Below the pieces are notes generated by a model that made no database searches, was not told the origin of the DNA, and saw only the letters and a list, made by a program, of their open reading frames with translations. DNA of 64,000 nt, taken from assembly GCA_023974075.1 (NCBI GenBank), contig CM043796.1, forward strand, positions 25,226,927 to 25,290,926, written 5' to 3'. Positions 1-9,720 of the stretch are shown one piece after another (the first letter of the stretch is position 1; each line of letters begins with the position of its first letter). The DNA comes from Chaenocephalus aceratus. Taxonomy: Eukaryota; Chordata; Actinopteri; Perciformes; Channichthyidae. Position numbers and translations under genes: made by a program.

Positions 1-906
1 TGAAACCGCTGAGTGAACTACAGGTATCTGGTCTCGCACAATACGCGTCACCATCACAAAGACGGCCGTCACGTTAGCCAATTTCACCTGTTTCTTTCAG
101 AATGAGAATACAAGTATAAAACAAGGTGAAAATCACTACAAGTCTGGACACGTTGAGAGCTGTACATACACGAAAGGGGAGTTAGTCGGTTCTGTAAGAG
201 GACCGGCTTTACAAGGTTTCGGTGAGTAATATGAGTGCAATGTGTAACGTTAATGTCAGCTAGCTAACATTAGCTAACAAGGTACACTAACGTGTTTTGT
301 TTCAGTAACTAGTTTTCTCCTTAAGAACTTCGTGGTCTCTGTGTATGCTGTGGATAACATTAGTGTTCACAAGAACAAGGTAAACTCCCGTGTTTTGTTT
401 TAGTTGCTCTTCAGATTGAAGCGGCCAGTTTTATATCGACTATACAGTATGTGTGATCTCCTTTTACATCTCGTTGTGTCATTTGAGTTTATTTGCTGTG
501 TGTAGATTCAAGGGTTTTGGTTATCTTGTCAATTTGATTGGTTATCCAGGCACAGCTGTGTGTGACTCCCTCGGGTACACTGGTATGTGTTTTCCTAATG
601 TAGAGAGCATTGATTAATTAATAAACTATACACTGAGTCTAGATCCTGACCAAATCCTTTTTTATTGTTGATCAAATGTTTTTCAAAAATGTATTCATAC
701 ACATTTAGAAAAAAAATACAATGTACAATCACAACCAGTACAACACAAATTACAAAAAATACAGAAAAAACAAACAATAACAACAATCAGACAAAACTAT
801 GGAAAAATAACCCCTCCCACCCCCAGATCCGGACCATCCTTGTATTATTGATTATTCAATCTATTATAGCATGCTAACAAACATGGTAATTACTTTATTT
901 GTACAG

Positions 907-1287
907 ATCTGCATGGGAGACGATGGCGCGATGCAGAGCGCTGTCTGTGATTGTGCACGGGGGATGTACAAATACAGCCACGCTGCAGCATTGGCAATAT
1001 GTGCCATGTGGCAGATCAGCTCCACAGATGTTGAGTGCCAGTGGAGGAAGCCTGGCACTTCCAAAGTAGTCCAGCCGGTGTCTCAACTTTACCAACAGTG
1101 AGAGGAGACATACAACCCACTGGCCACTCAGGATGTAGACTGGTTCAGGTCTGCACTGAGGGGCGCACAGTGTGACAGTGTTCCAGTCTGGTCTCTTTGT
1201 GAGTGAGTCGGTGTTTTGGGAGCATCCCTCGATGGACTTGTGCAGCCATCTGCCCTGCTGGAGGTGAAGTGTCCACCATCATTATAC
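907..1287 (+). pseudogene. SWIM zinc finger / YqaJ-nuclease-like remnant (unit 1)
   Basis: One frame reads through two stops (1099-1101 and 1204-1206). Before the first stop it encodes CDCARGMYKYSHAAA, which resembles a SWIM finger (C-x-C-x(n)-C-x-H) with the third Cys replaced by Tyr. After the second stop come GASLDGLV and LLEVKCP, which match the metal-binding D...E-x-K pattern of YqaJ/lambda-exonuclease-type nucleases. A possible intron acceptor (TTTGTACAG) lies at 898-906. YqaJ-type proteins are the second protein of some eukaryotic DNA transposons, and this one lies inside such an element. Two stops and the altered finger make it a dead copy. The family assignment is from motif recognition only. 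Confidence 0.6.
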
Positions 1288-2053
1288 ATGATGGTGTATA
1301 TAGGATATAATATATATATTTGTATACATATCTGTAAATTGTATAATTGTATCTGATTTAAAAGTCTTTTTGATCTCTCTGTCTATAAACACAAACTGAG
1401 TAAGATTGACAATAAAGTTGACTTTGAAAAATATATATATTCTTTATGAAAATAGTTGCCTGTTGGAGAAATGAATCCAAATGAAACGTTGGACTGAACT
1501 ACAACTACGCCTTTAAATCTCTACGGACTGTTTTTCAGTGGGATGGCAAGTTCCTATCTTTAAACATTTATTAGTTTTTTCTCAGAACAGATTTGATTTT
1601 CTGAAGTTAATTTAACTTTGGCGACCATGTAAGGTCATTATTAAAAAGGTACAATCAATTTGTTTAGGGTTGAATAAAATAATGATAAACATTTCATTTG
1701 GATAATTTACTGACAGAATAAGAAACTCAATAATGCTCTACTCACCTGTTCCTTTTTATAAAGTGAAACAGTTGAAACGATAGATTTTAGTAAACTTAAA
1801 AACAACCTTCTCCAAAAGCTATCAAGGAATATACCGAATACTTATTTTAGAACTTTATTACATATTATTTGTATATAGTTTGAATGATCCATAATTGACA
1901 GAAGCTTGTGTTTACACTGACCTGTTACTCATATAATAATGTCTTTGTAACTTCTTTAAACCACTACCTCACTCATTTCTTTCATTCATCACGGTTCAGT
2001 AAACTAAGTGAAACATGAACCAGTTTAATCATTATAATAACGTAGGATTGCAA

Positions 2054-2087
2054 CTCTTTGAAACTGTAGGTGGCTCTTAAAAGAGCC
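2054..2087 (-). promoter_or_regulatory. Histone mRNA 3' stem-loop and downstream element (unit 1)
   Basis: On the minus strand GGCTCTTTTAAGAGCC (2072-2087) has the 6-bp stem and 4-nt loop of replication-dependent histone mRNA 3' ends, followed by ACC. Thirteen bases further on is AAAGAG (2054-2059), a match to the purine-rich histone downstream element bound by U7 snRNA. Its spacing from the H3 stop (32 nt) is normal. Confidence 0.85.
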
Positions 2088-2119
2088 GTCGTGTTTGGGT
2101 GTGCTGGTCTCGGGTCAGT

Positions 2120-2195
2120 CTAAGCCCTCTCTCCGGATGCAGCGCGCCAGCTGGATGTCCTTAGGCATGATGGTGATCCTCTTTGCTTGGTTCAT
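2120..2195 (-). pseudogene. Captured 3' end of a histone H3 gene (unit 1)
   Basis: Read on the minus strand, this encodes [18 protein letters not shown], then, after a 2-nt deletion, GERA and a TAG stop. That is the C-terminal end of histone H3 (consensus [22 protein letters not shown]), with R to C and V to I changes. Only about 22 codons are left, and nothing upstream resembles H3. A canonical histone 3' stem-loop follows 32 nt after the TAG, so this came from a replication-dependent H3 gene and not from a polyadenylated one. Because of the deletion the open frame now runs on to a TGA at 2115-2117. It sits in the body of the ISL2EU-like element and looks like a transduplicated host fragment. 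Confidence 0.85.
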
Positions 2196-3315
2196 CTTAC
2201 TGGGGGGCAGCTACATGGATGTCGGTGCAGTCCACAGTCATTATGCAGTTGAAGGCAGAATGAATTTATTATTGACTCAGAATGAAGCACAACTTCATGT
2301 CATACAATACATTGACTTTATTTGTAATTGTGTAAAAAAATAAAGCATTGATTAGCAAGCAGGACCTGCAGGAACAGAGAATGGTGATGGATTGAGCTGG
2401 GAAGAGAGAAGAATAAAGAAAACAGATCAACTTTATTATCGGATATTAAAAATTCAATTTCAAAACAAGTTGCCGCTCCTACAGTTTTCTAGTATGTAAA
2501 GATGATTTCACATGACCTATGAAAAATATCACACTCAATACATGTGTGTCTCTGGGGGGTGCATTGTGCCTTTGATGTATATAAATAATATACCATAACC
2601 AAATACTATTACGTACAGTGGAAATCAGGTTGCCAGAGCAGGTCAGTGTGCATGTTCCTCAGGGTCTCAGCAGTTACAGGTGAGGGAAAGGAAATAAAAG
2701 AGAAAAAGGTCAGTAACAACACTTTAAAGTAACAACACTTTGAATAATTATCTCTTTTAATAATGTTCTATCAGTAATCACTCAACTACTGTCTTTTCAA
2801 CAAACAGATTGACTCACTATCATCACAATGAAACACGTCCAGAAGAATGGACCACAGATGGAAATTAGCTATTAGCTATAATCTGGCATATTGCATCTCT
2901 TCTCTTTGCTGAGATTAATGTTTTTGTATGCATGGTCCTTCTATAAATAAATAAATAAATGTCATGCAAAGCTGCCTGCCTGCCTTCCTTCGACTCTCCC
3001 TGAACTGCCTGTTCTTTTAATGTTCAATGTTAACCATTTGAGCAGATAGCATTACGTAGAAAAGATCGCAGATGCTAATGTGCCGTTAGCCTACCTCCCG
3101 CCCCCTTAGCACCTGGTGGAGGGGGCGATAGGCTCCTCTTCAAATGTTTCACAAAATACTTACCATCATGAATACTCTTACTGTTTAACATTTGGGTTCA
3201 CTTCATGTTAAGGCTAATACAAATGACAAGGCTAAGTAATGTGATGCTAACTAACGTGCTCGATACTAGCTATGTAGCTAGCTTGACTGTGTTCCATGCA
3301 CAACATGTGTATTAC

Positions 3316-3424
3316 CTGATATGTTTGGTCCAACGACTCCTGGTCCTTTCATCAGACGGAAAGCGATAGAACGAGTGGTATGATCACTTATGTGATTACA
3401 ACCTGGTACAAAGCACACAGGCAT
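3316..3424 (-). pseudogene. THAP-like first coding exon (unit 1)
   Basis: The minus strand opens with ATG (3422-3424) and encodes MPVCFVPGCNHISDHTTRS, then about 17 more residues, ending at a GTAATA donor (3311-3315). An N-terminal C-x(4)-C followed by an aromatic and basic stretch is typical of the start of a THAP zinc finger. The rest of the finger (C-x2-H and AVPTIF) would be in a later exon, and I could not find it. It runs in from the right end of the transposon, opposite to the YqaJ-like remnant. It is probably the 5' exon of the transposase gene. Whether it is still transcribed cannot be seen. Confidence 0.5.
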
Positions 3425-3901
3425 CTTGTAAAAGTGAATTTATTTTTAGCAATCTCTTATTTATTGGAGGGAATAAATCAGTTATGAGATCTTCTTCTTC
3501 TTCTTCGCTTTAATTACGAGTCGCAACCACTTGGAGCATTATCGCCTGTGACATCACTTACGCGAGCCAGAATGGGATTTGGGATTTGTAGTCTTTGTAG
3601 TCGCGTATTTTTCATAGTCTTATATTTCAACAGTTTTACGACAAAATGTGACTTTTTTGACATGGAACTTATTGTTTAAGATTGACAAACATCATATGTG
3701 TAGTTCGTGGCACAATTCAAACGGGATCAAAAGATATGTTTTCTCTCTCCATTGAATTCAATGTAAATGTTTCGCTTCCGGGGTCCCATGGGCCGGAAGT
3801 AGATGGGCGTGACTTCGCCTCTCTATTGGTTTGATGAGGCGCACCTGCCGGATGAGCTACACCTGTTGAAACAGGATATAGGAGGAGCCAGCCGGTTACG
3901 A

Positions 3902-3912
3902 TGGGGGCTCGT
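3902..3912 (+). other. Primer binding site, tRNA-Pro type (unit 1)
   Basis: TGGGGGCTCGT is identical to the first 11 bases of the tRNA-Pro primer site used by many vertebrate retroelements. The following bases (TGTTTTGG) no longer match. The same site is at 26231 in unit 2 and 46993 in unit 3. The LTR end that should precede it (...GTAACA in the intact 3' LTR) is instead ...GGTTACGA, so the 5' LTR has lost its distal part. Confidence 0.6.
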
Positions 3913-4367
3913 TGTTTTGGACCTGGGAAGCGTGTGCAACTGGACGGATTTCGCGCAGCTGCTGTTGTCGCTGGGTGCGGCTGGTTGTTTTGGCAGTAGC
4001 GTTGCGGGGGGTGAGTGTTTGGCAGTTCTAGTACACGGAGAGTGTATGGCAGCAAGTAGAGCACAGATCATTAGTTACCGTGGTATCTGTCCCTGTTAGA
4101 TATAGTACGGTCTTCCTTGAAGGTCGTAGGGGGGGCTGTTAGTGCGGTGTGAAAGTGGTTAGAGCTATTAGCTCGGGAGCACGCCGAGGCTGCAGGTGGA
4201 GTTGCCGGTTTGCTGGTCGCTTCGCCGAGCTTAAGTACATAAGTACTCGCCATAACTAGCACCTGAAGACTAGCGGGGAGTTTAGCTAGTTTCTGTAGGC
4301 AGTTAGAGGGACGGGCCACGGTAGCGTGTAGGCTGTGTAGTAGCGTGAACGTGCACTCCGTGTTTGC

Positions 4368-6026
4368 ATGATGGAGAGTGTGGAGGACTTTGTGAGAGCG
4401 CCTACAGAGGAGCTACTGGAGGGCTTCTCACGTGAGCAGCTGATCAGTGTTGCTGAACATTTTCGCTTAGATGTTGGGGATAAGAGAATGAAGGAAAACA
4501 TAAGAGGAATTGTTAGAGCAAATCTGTTCGAGTTAGGTGTTTTCAAAGGGGGAAAATATACTGTTGATCCTGGCAGAGACGGTGTCAGTACGTCTGGCTC
4601 CCGTGATACAGACCTGACTTTTGAACAACGAGAGAGACTGTTAATGTTGCAGGTAGAAATTAAAAGGCTTGAGTTAGAGGAGCGGAGGTTGGGTTTTCCT
4701 GCTGGTGGTGCAGGTCAGACCTCTAATTTCCCTGGTAGAGCTACTCCATTTGACGTTCGCAGTAATTTGCGGGTTGTGCCTCAGTTTAATGAACGAGATC
4801 CAGATAAATTGTTCTCCTTGTTTGAGCGTGTGGCTGAGAGCAGAGAGTGGTCAGATGCTAATAGCACCTTATTGCTGCAGTGTGTGCTAACAGGTAGGGC
4901 CCAGGAAGCTTATTCTGCTTTAACGGTGGCGGACAGCAAAGTGTATCTGATGGTTAAAACTGCTGTGTTGAAGGCTTACGAGTTGGTCCCTGAGGCATAT
5001 CGACAGAGGTTTCGGTCCTGGGAGATGTCTGACAAGCAGACACATGTTGAGTTTGCCAGGGAGCTAGTTACCTCTTTCGGTAGGTGGTGTAACTCTTTGA
5101 AAGTGGATACGTATGTTGCATTATGTGAGTTGATGGTGTTGGAGCAATTTAAAGATTCTGTGCCCAGCCACATTGCGGTTTATATCAGCGAGCGTAAGGT
5201 GAAAACTGCTGCAGAGGCTGCTGTTCTGGCAGATGATTATGTGCTAACGCACAGGGGCGGTCGCAATTTCAGGGTCCAGGATGAAGGGGGTATATATCGT
5301 GCAGGGAGATGGGAAGAGAAAGCTAATCCGCACTGGGGTGGGCGTGAGATGCGAGGTCAGCCACAGGGTGAGCGTGAGATGCGAGGTCAGCCACAGGGTG
5401 ATTCGGAAATCTGTCATTACTGCAGGGAGAGAGGGCACTGGAAGGCTGACTGTCCCAAAGCTAAGGCTAGCAGGGGGAACTGTGTAGGCCAGTTTAACTC
5501 TGCTGCTTGTGCTGTGTCTGTGGTGCCGTTACCTGTCATCTCTCCCTGTCAGCAGATTGATGAGCCATGCGGGTGCAAGGACCCACCGTTTTCTGCATTT
5601 GTGTCAGACGGATACGTGTCATTGGTGGGAAGTGATGTCAGCGTGCCGGTAAAGATTTTGAGAGACACTGCATCATATGACTCATACATTCTGAGCTCTG
5701 TGTTGCCGTTTTCGGACCAATCTGGAACTGGGGATTTTGTCCGGATGGGAATGAATGTTGTGCCTGTTCCTCTGCATTCTGTTGTGCTTAACTCTGGTCT
5801 GGTGCAGGGTGAGGTCGCCATGGGGGTCCGTCCTGTACTGCCAATTGGTGGTGTGGATGTTATCCTGGGAAACGGCCTGGCTGGCAGCCGTGTGTGGGCT
5901 GAGGGTCCACCGCCTACCATGCAGTCATCTTCCCCTACTGGGATTGTTAAGGCAGAGGAGAATGCCAAGTGCTCTCCTGCAGTGTTTGTGGCTTGTTGTT
6001 GTCGGTATCCCGCAGTGAGTTGGTGA
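4368..6026 (+). CDS. Gypsy Gag with CCHC knuckle and protease-like tail (unit 1)
   Basis: This is an open frame of 552 codons starting MMESVEDF. Residues ~90-115 form a charged, probably coiled-coil stretch. The middle is a Gag-like capsid region. Residues ~326-345 are a 10-residue direct repeat (REMRGQPQGE/D, a 30-bp DNA duplication). CHYCRERGHWKADC (349-362) is a C-x2-C-x4-H-x4-C zinc knuckle. From ~420 the sequence resembles a retroviral-type aspartic protease with the active-site triad altered to DTA (433-435) and a later LPIGGVDVILGNG. Gag packages the RNA and forms the particle. The ORF ends just after the protease region, where the reverse transcriptase has been deleted. Intact here and in unit 2, interrupted in unit 3. 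Confidence 0.85.
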   Translation: MMESVEDFVRAPTEELLEGFSREQLISVAEHFRLDVGDKRMKENIRGIVRANLFELGVFKGGKYTVDPGRDGVSTSGSRDTDLTFEQRERLLMLQVEIKRLELEERRLGFPAGGAGQTSNFPGRATPFDVRSNLRVVPQFNERDPDKLFSLFERVAESREWSDANSTLLLQCVLTGRAQEAYSALTVADSKVYLMVKTAVLKAYELVPEAYRQRFRSWEMSDKQTHVEFARELVTSFGRWCNSLKVDTYVALCELMVLEQFKDSVPSHIAVYISERKVKTAAEAAVLADDYVLTHRGGRNFRVQDEGGIYRAGRWEEKANPHWGGREMRGQPQGEREMRGQPQGDSEICHYCRERGHWKADCPKAKASRGNCVGQFNSAACAVSVVPLPVISPCQQIDEPCGCKDPPFSAFVSDGYVSLVGSDVSVPVKILRDTASYDSYILSSVLPFSDQSGTGDFVRMGMNVVPVPLHSVVLNSGLVQGEVAMGVRPVLPIGGVDVILGNGLAGSRVWAEGPPPTMQSSSPTGIVKAEENAKCSPAVFVACCCRYPAVSW

Positions 6027-6529
6027 TGGAGCAGAAAGCGGATGTCTCCCTCAGTCCGTTTTTTGAGGCGGTTCTCTCCACCGAGGATGGAAATGGTGTC
6101 ACCAGGGGTTGTCAGCTGCATGGGGGAGTGCTGGTCAGAAAGTGGTGGTCACGTGGGAAAGGCTTCATTGGTGGGCCAGTGTATCAGATTGTGGTTCCTG
6201 TCAGGTTTCGCGAGGAGGTCCTCAGAAAAGCGCATGGGCAGTCGGGACATCTGGGTGTCCGTAGAACATGTGGTTACCTGTTGCGGTATTTCTTTTGGCC
6301 TGGGTTGACGAAAGATGTGTCTCGGCATGTTGGGTCATGTCATGCGTGTCGGACGGGTGGGCCAATTCGGCAGCGACCTGGGGGTCAGGTCTTGGGTTTG
6401 TTGCCGGGGGCTAGGTTGCGGTTTCTGGAGGGACATTCCGGGTTCCTCCAGGGGCTGGGTCAAGGGACTGGCCAGAGTGGTTTTCTGTCTGCGCTGGAAT
6501 ATCGGAGAAGAGCCAAATTGGGTAATTAA
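6005..6529 (+). pseudogene. Gypsy integrase fragment, H2C2 zinc domain (unit 1)
   Basis: It is in a different frame from gag and overlaps its 3' end. It reads LVMEQKADVSLSPFF, then HGQSGHLG...CHAC: the H-x4-H...C-x2-C zinc-binding domain at the integrase N-terminus, with FFWPGLTKDV between. The catalytic core is missing, and the frame ends at a TAA at 6527-6529. Integrase normally inserts the cDNA into the genome; this piece cannot. It sits directly after the protease region, so the whole RT-RNase H segment was lost in one deletion. Confidence 0.75.
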
Positions 6530-6586
6530 CGGTGTTCTTAGAGGAACTCCTTACTTATGGGGGGGAGTGTGACGACCCCTCCACAC

Positions 6587-6780
6587 AGGGAGGTAATATG
6601 AGCGTTGCGGTTCAACCGATCTGAATGGCTTCCTGAAGCAGTCACGTGGTATCGACAGGCAGCGAGGCTTCGTTTGTCATCGATGACGTCACTGGCCCAA
6701 AACTATACAAGCCTCAATACAAGCTTCACAAAAAGCTTCGGGGATTACTCAACACACACTCCGAAGCCTCGGCGCAATAC
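6587..6780. mobile_element. Right arm of a hAT-like element X (unit 1)
   Basis: This matches the right end of a second copy at 45100-45316, which continues GCAATACGTAACATCACTA to a terminus. Here the match stops at GCAATAC (6780), and unrelated sequence follows. It starts abruptly where the gypsy 3' LTR is cut off. The left arm of the same element is at 19776-20470, on the far side of ccnb1. Confidence 0.55.
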
Positions 6781-7302
6781 CCTTGATCCTACTTTTATAA
6801 TTTTCGAATCATAAATCTAGTCGCCAGAAGCAAAACGCTAACGTTATGCTATAAACGAACTACAGCAGGGTCGCTGCTTCAACGTCACGCCGACTTAAGA
6901 TCCACATTCAAAAATACAGATACAAAATTGTACAAGTTGAAGCTTTTGTTTTAACAGTTTGCAGGAGGCAGGTACTTGCTTTCAAGCAGAACAGGGCAAA
7001 CAAACTTAGCGAGTGTTTACGTTTTCGGTGTAATGACGTAAAACGGCCTCGACAACTTCTCTAGTCCTATTCAGCCACATGTTAACAACCATCGTTTTTC
7101 AGACACGTTAACTCTTCAAAAATCACCAGTGGGGTCACTGCTGATGTATTTAATGTCGTAGAACAAAACGTGATCTGTCTCTTCAATTTGTGTCAAACAC
7201 AGACCTTATTTCAAGCGATTTTCCAAAATCCTATGGAGAAATTGCATTGCTTTTTGTCGAAGGAACCGGAAGTGGTAAAAATGCTAACTTACCAGAAGTA
7301 TC
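6781..7302. other. Non-coding spacer (unit 1)
   Basis: I see no gene. Roughly 7150-7275 is an inverted copy of 19640-19765 just upstream of ccnb1; they share the stretches around AACGTGATC, AAATAAGGTCTGTG and TTGCATTGC. These look like arms of one transposon family. The LINE begins near the end. Confidence 0.4.
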
Positions 7303-9064
7303 TGTCAAGAAAATATCTCCATGGAGAAAAGCCATGACTGTGAGAACAGCAAAAACTGAGTGCAGAAAAGCTGAACGCAGGTGGAGAAAAACAAATCTCC
7401 AGGTTCACTTGGAAATATATAAAAAGAAACTCGGTTTCTATAATCAGGAAATAAAAAAGGCACGACAATCGCTCTTCTCTGACATCATTAACAAAAATAA
7501 ATAAATAAAACTCATGTGCCTTGTTTGCTACCGTCAACAGACTAACAAACCCCCCAGTGTCGAAAGCCTCAGAATTTCTATCCACCAGGGCCTGCAATGA
7601 TTTTGCCTCCTTCTTCACTGACAAAATCATGCAAATTAGACGGGCAGTCAGTGCCGCTGTATCAGGTACAGCAAATGTACTGTCCCTGTGTTCACCTAAA
7701 GCCAATTCAGACACCATGTCACAATTCCGTCTGATAAATGCTAAAGACCTGGAAGACATTATCCAACATCTGAAATCCTCCTCCTGTACCCTCGACATCA
7801 TCCCGACAGGATTTCAAAACCGTTTTTCATTGCTTGGCCTCAGATATACTACACATATGAAAACAAGTCTCTTCAATCAGATGTATTTCCACAGGCCCTG
7901 AAAACTGCAATAATTAAACCGCTCCTAAAAAAGCATAACCTAGACGCAACCATAATGAATAACTACAGGCCAATATCAAACCTTCCCTTTTTAATCAAAT
8001 TGATTGAAAAAGCTGTTTTTCAACAGTTGAGTAATTTCATGTTTTTAACTGACGGTTTTGATGTGTTTCAGCCGGGCTTTCGACCTAACCACAGCACTGA
8101 GACTTCACTTGTTAAGGTCTTAAATGACATCCATTTGAACACAGACAGTGGCAGAATATCAGTGTTAGTATTATTAGATCTCAGCGCTGCCTTTGATACT
8201 GTTGACCACAACATATTGCTTGGCCGTCTTGAAAACTGGGTGGGAGTTTCAGCAACAGCTCTAAACTGGTTTAGTTCCTACTTAAAGGACAGAACAAACT
8301 TTGTCTCAATAGGCAATTACAAATCAACCCTGATAAATATGTCATGCGGGGTTCCTCAAGGCTCCATCTTAGGACCTTTGCTTTTTAATATTTATATGCT
8401 ACCTCTGGCTGAAATTATTAAAAAGAGCGATCTAAGCTATCACATCTATGCAGACGACACCCAGATTTATTTTAAAATTACACCGGGAGACTATTCTCCG
8501 ATTAGAACACTGAGCAAGTGCATTGAGCACATCACTGACTGGATGACTCAGAACTTTCTCCAATTGAACAAACAAAAAACTGAGATAATTGTTTTTGGAG
8601 CAAAGACGGACCGATTAAAAGTAATCACAGAGCTTCAGTCGGCAGACTACAAAACCACTAATAAAGCTAGGTGTAGTGATGGACTCAGACCTGCATTTTA
8701 ACAGTCACATTGCAACAGTTATTAGGTCTGCATATATCACCTGAAGAATATATCAAGGATTAAAAAACTAATGTCGCAACAGGATTTAGAAAAACTTGTC
8801 CATACTTTTATTTTCAGTAGACTCGACTACTGCAATAGTGTATTCACAGGGCTCACTAAAAAATCTATCAGAAAGCTGCAGCTGATTCAGAACGCTGCTG
8901 CTCGAGTTCTCACTGACACTAGACAAGTGGATCACATCACTCCGGTTCTGAGATCATTACACTGGCTTCCAGTCTGCCAAAGAATTGATTTTAAAATACT
9001 ACTGCTAGTTTTTAAATCACTAAATGGCTTAGGACCGAGGTATATAGACGACCTCCTCCATCAC
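7303..9064 (+). pseudogene. LINE reverse transcriptase, frameshifted (unit 1)
   Basis: Recognisable pieces lie in several frames: a basic pre-RT segment (7303-7500), LFATVNRLTNPPVS onwards (7521-7810), and the RT core (7875-8701) with YRPISNLPF, LLDLSAAFDTVDH, GVPQGSILGPLLFNIY and the catalytic YADDTQIY, followed by a C-terminal part with HTFIFSRLDYCN and LHWLPVCQRIDFKIL (8771-9064). Breaks occur near 7500, 7810 and 8660-8760. The enzyme would copy LINE RNA at the target site, but this copy cannot make a full protein. Unit 1 has Phe in TNFVSIG where units 2 and 3 have Val. Confidence 0.88.
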
Positions 9065-9067
9065 TAT

Positions 9068-9720
9068 AGAGAGGCGAAGTCCCTCCCCTTCCGGTGGGAC
9101 TCATGGGAGTTTATTTCGGAAAAAGTTTGTATTGAAGTCAATGGGGAGAGAAAGATTATCTTTCGATCTCGTTTGAATTGTGTCTCGAATTACACATATG
9201 ATGTTTGTCGATCTTAAATAATCATTTCCGTGTCAAAAAAGTCACAGTTTGTCGTAAAACTGTTGAAATATAAGACGATGAAAAATACGCAACTAGAAAG
9301 ACTACAAATCCCAGAATCCCGGTCCCGACTAACTCCCCCCCTTGTGTGTATGTACAGCTCTCAACGTGCCCAGACTTGTAGTGATTTTCACCTCTTTTAA
9401 TACTTTACGCCTCATTCTGAAAGAAAGAAGTGAAATATGCCAACGTGACTGCCGTCTTGGTGTGTGGTGCGAGATGGGAGATATAGTTCATTGAGCGGTT
9501 TCACACAAAAAAAGTGTTACTTGACAGTTTTACGACACATTTTAATTTTTTTCACTTGTAAAATTATCTTTTAAATTGACAAACATCATATGTGTAATTC
9601 GTGGCACAATTCAAACGGGATCGAAAGATAATCTTTCTCTCTCCATTGACTTCAATGCATAACTTTTCCGAAATAAGGTCCCATGGAGCTCAACCGGAAG
9701 GGGAGGGACTTCGCCTCTCT
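9068..9720. mobile_element. 653-bp ISL2EU-like MITE inside the LINE (unit 1)
   Basis: The ends are AGAGAGGCGAAG and CTTCGCCTCTCT, flanked by AT on both sides (9066-9067 and 9721-9722). The inverted ends extend for more than 100 bp and match the ends of the 4-kb element at 22113-26153. The interior is little more than the two subterminal regions joined, so it is an internal-deletion derivative with no coding capacity. Confidence 0.85.

Larger units (their letters stand above)
1..3824. mobile_element. ISL2EU-like DNA transposon, right part (unit 1)
   Basis: This is the right-hand 3.8 kb of the element seen whole at 22113-26153. It ends in CTTCGCCTCTCT followed by AT. The last ~250 bp are an inverted copy of the element's left end: both contain the stretches around CATATGATGTTTGTC and CAATGGAGAGAGAAAG on opposite strands. 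The body carries broken coding remnants (SWIM/YqaJ-like at 907-1287, THAP-like exon at 3316-3424 minus, histone H3 tail at 2120-2195 minus). No intact transposase is visible. The ISL2EU assignment rests on the AT target duplication plus the THAP and YqaJ remnants, which as I recall are traits of that superfamily. Confidence 0.7.
3829..6586 (+). mobile_element. Ty3/gypsy LTR retrotransposon, internally deleted (unit 1)
   Basis: In order: a 5' LTR remnant (3829-3901), a tRNA-Pro-like primer binding site (3902), a leader, gag plus protease (4368-6026), an integrase N-terminal fragment (to 6529), a polypurine tract ending at 6567, and the first 19 bp of the 3' LTR (6568-6586). The reverse transcriptase, RNase H and integrase core are missing, so the element is non-autonomous. 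The rest of the 5' LTR lies at 20741-20830, beyond the inserted hAT and ISL2EU-like elements. The 3' LTR is cut short here but complete in unit 3. Confidence 0.85.

Noticed and set aside
2095..2343. 82-codon plus-strand open frame
   Set aside because: Antisense to the histone H3 tail and stem-loop, which explain the sequence better.
3717..4064. 115-codon minus-strand frame and overlapping 98-codon plus-strand frame in the gypsy leader
   Set aside because: They cross the ISL2EU/LTR/leader boundaries and resemble no protein.
5549..6121. 190-codon open frame on the minus strand
   Set aside because: It is opposite gag/integrase, has no recognisable domain and recurs only because the units repeat; a shadow of the plus-strand gypsy frame.
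7289..7801. 170-codon minus-strand frame
   Set aside because: Antisense shadow of the LINE pre-RT and RT region.
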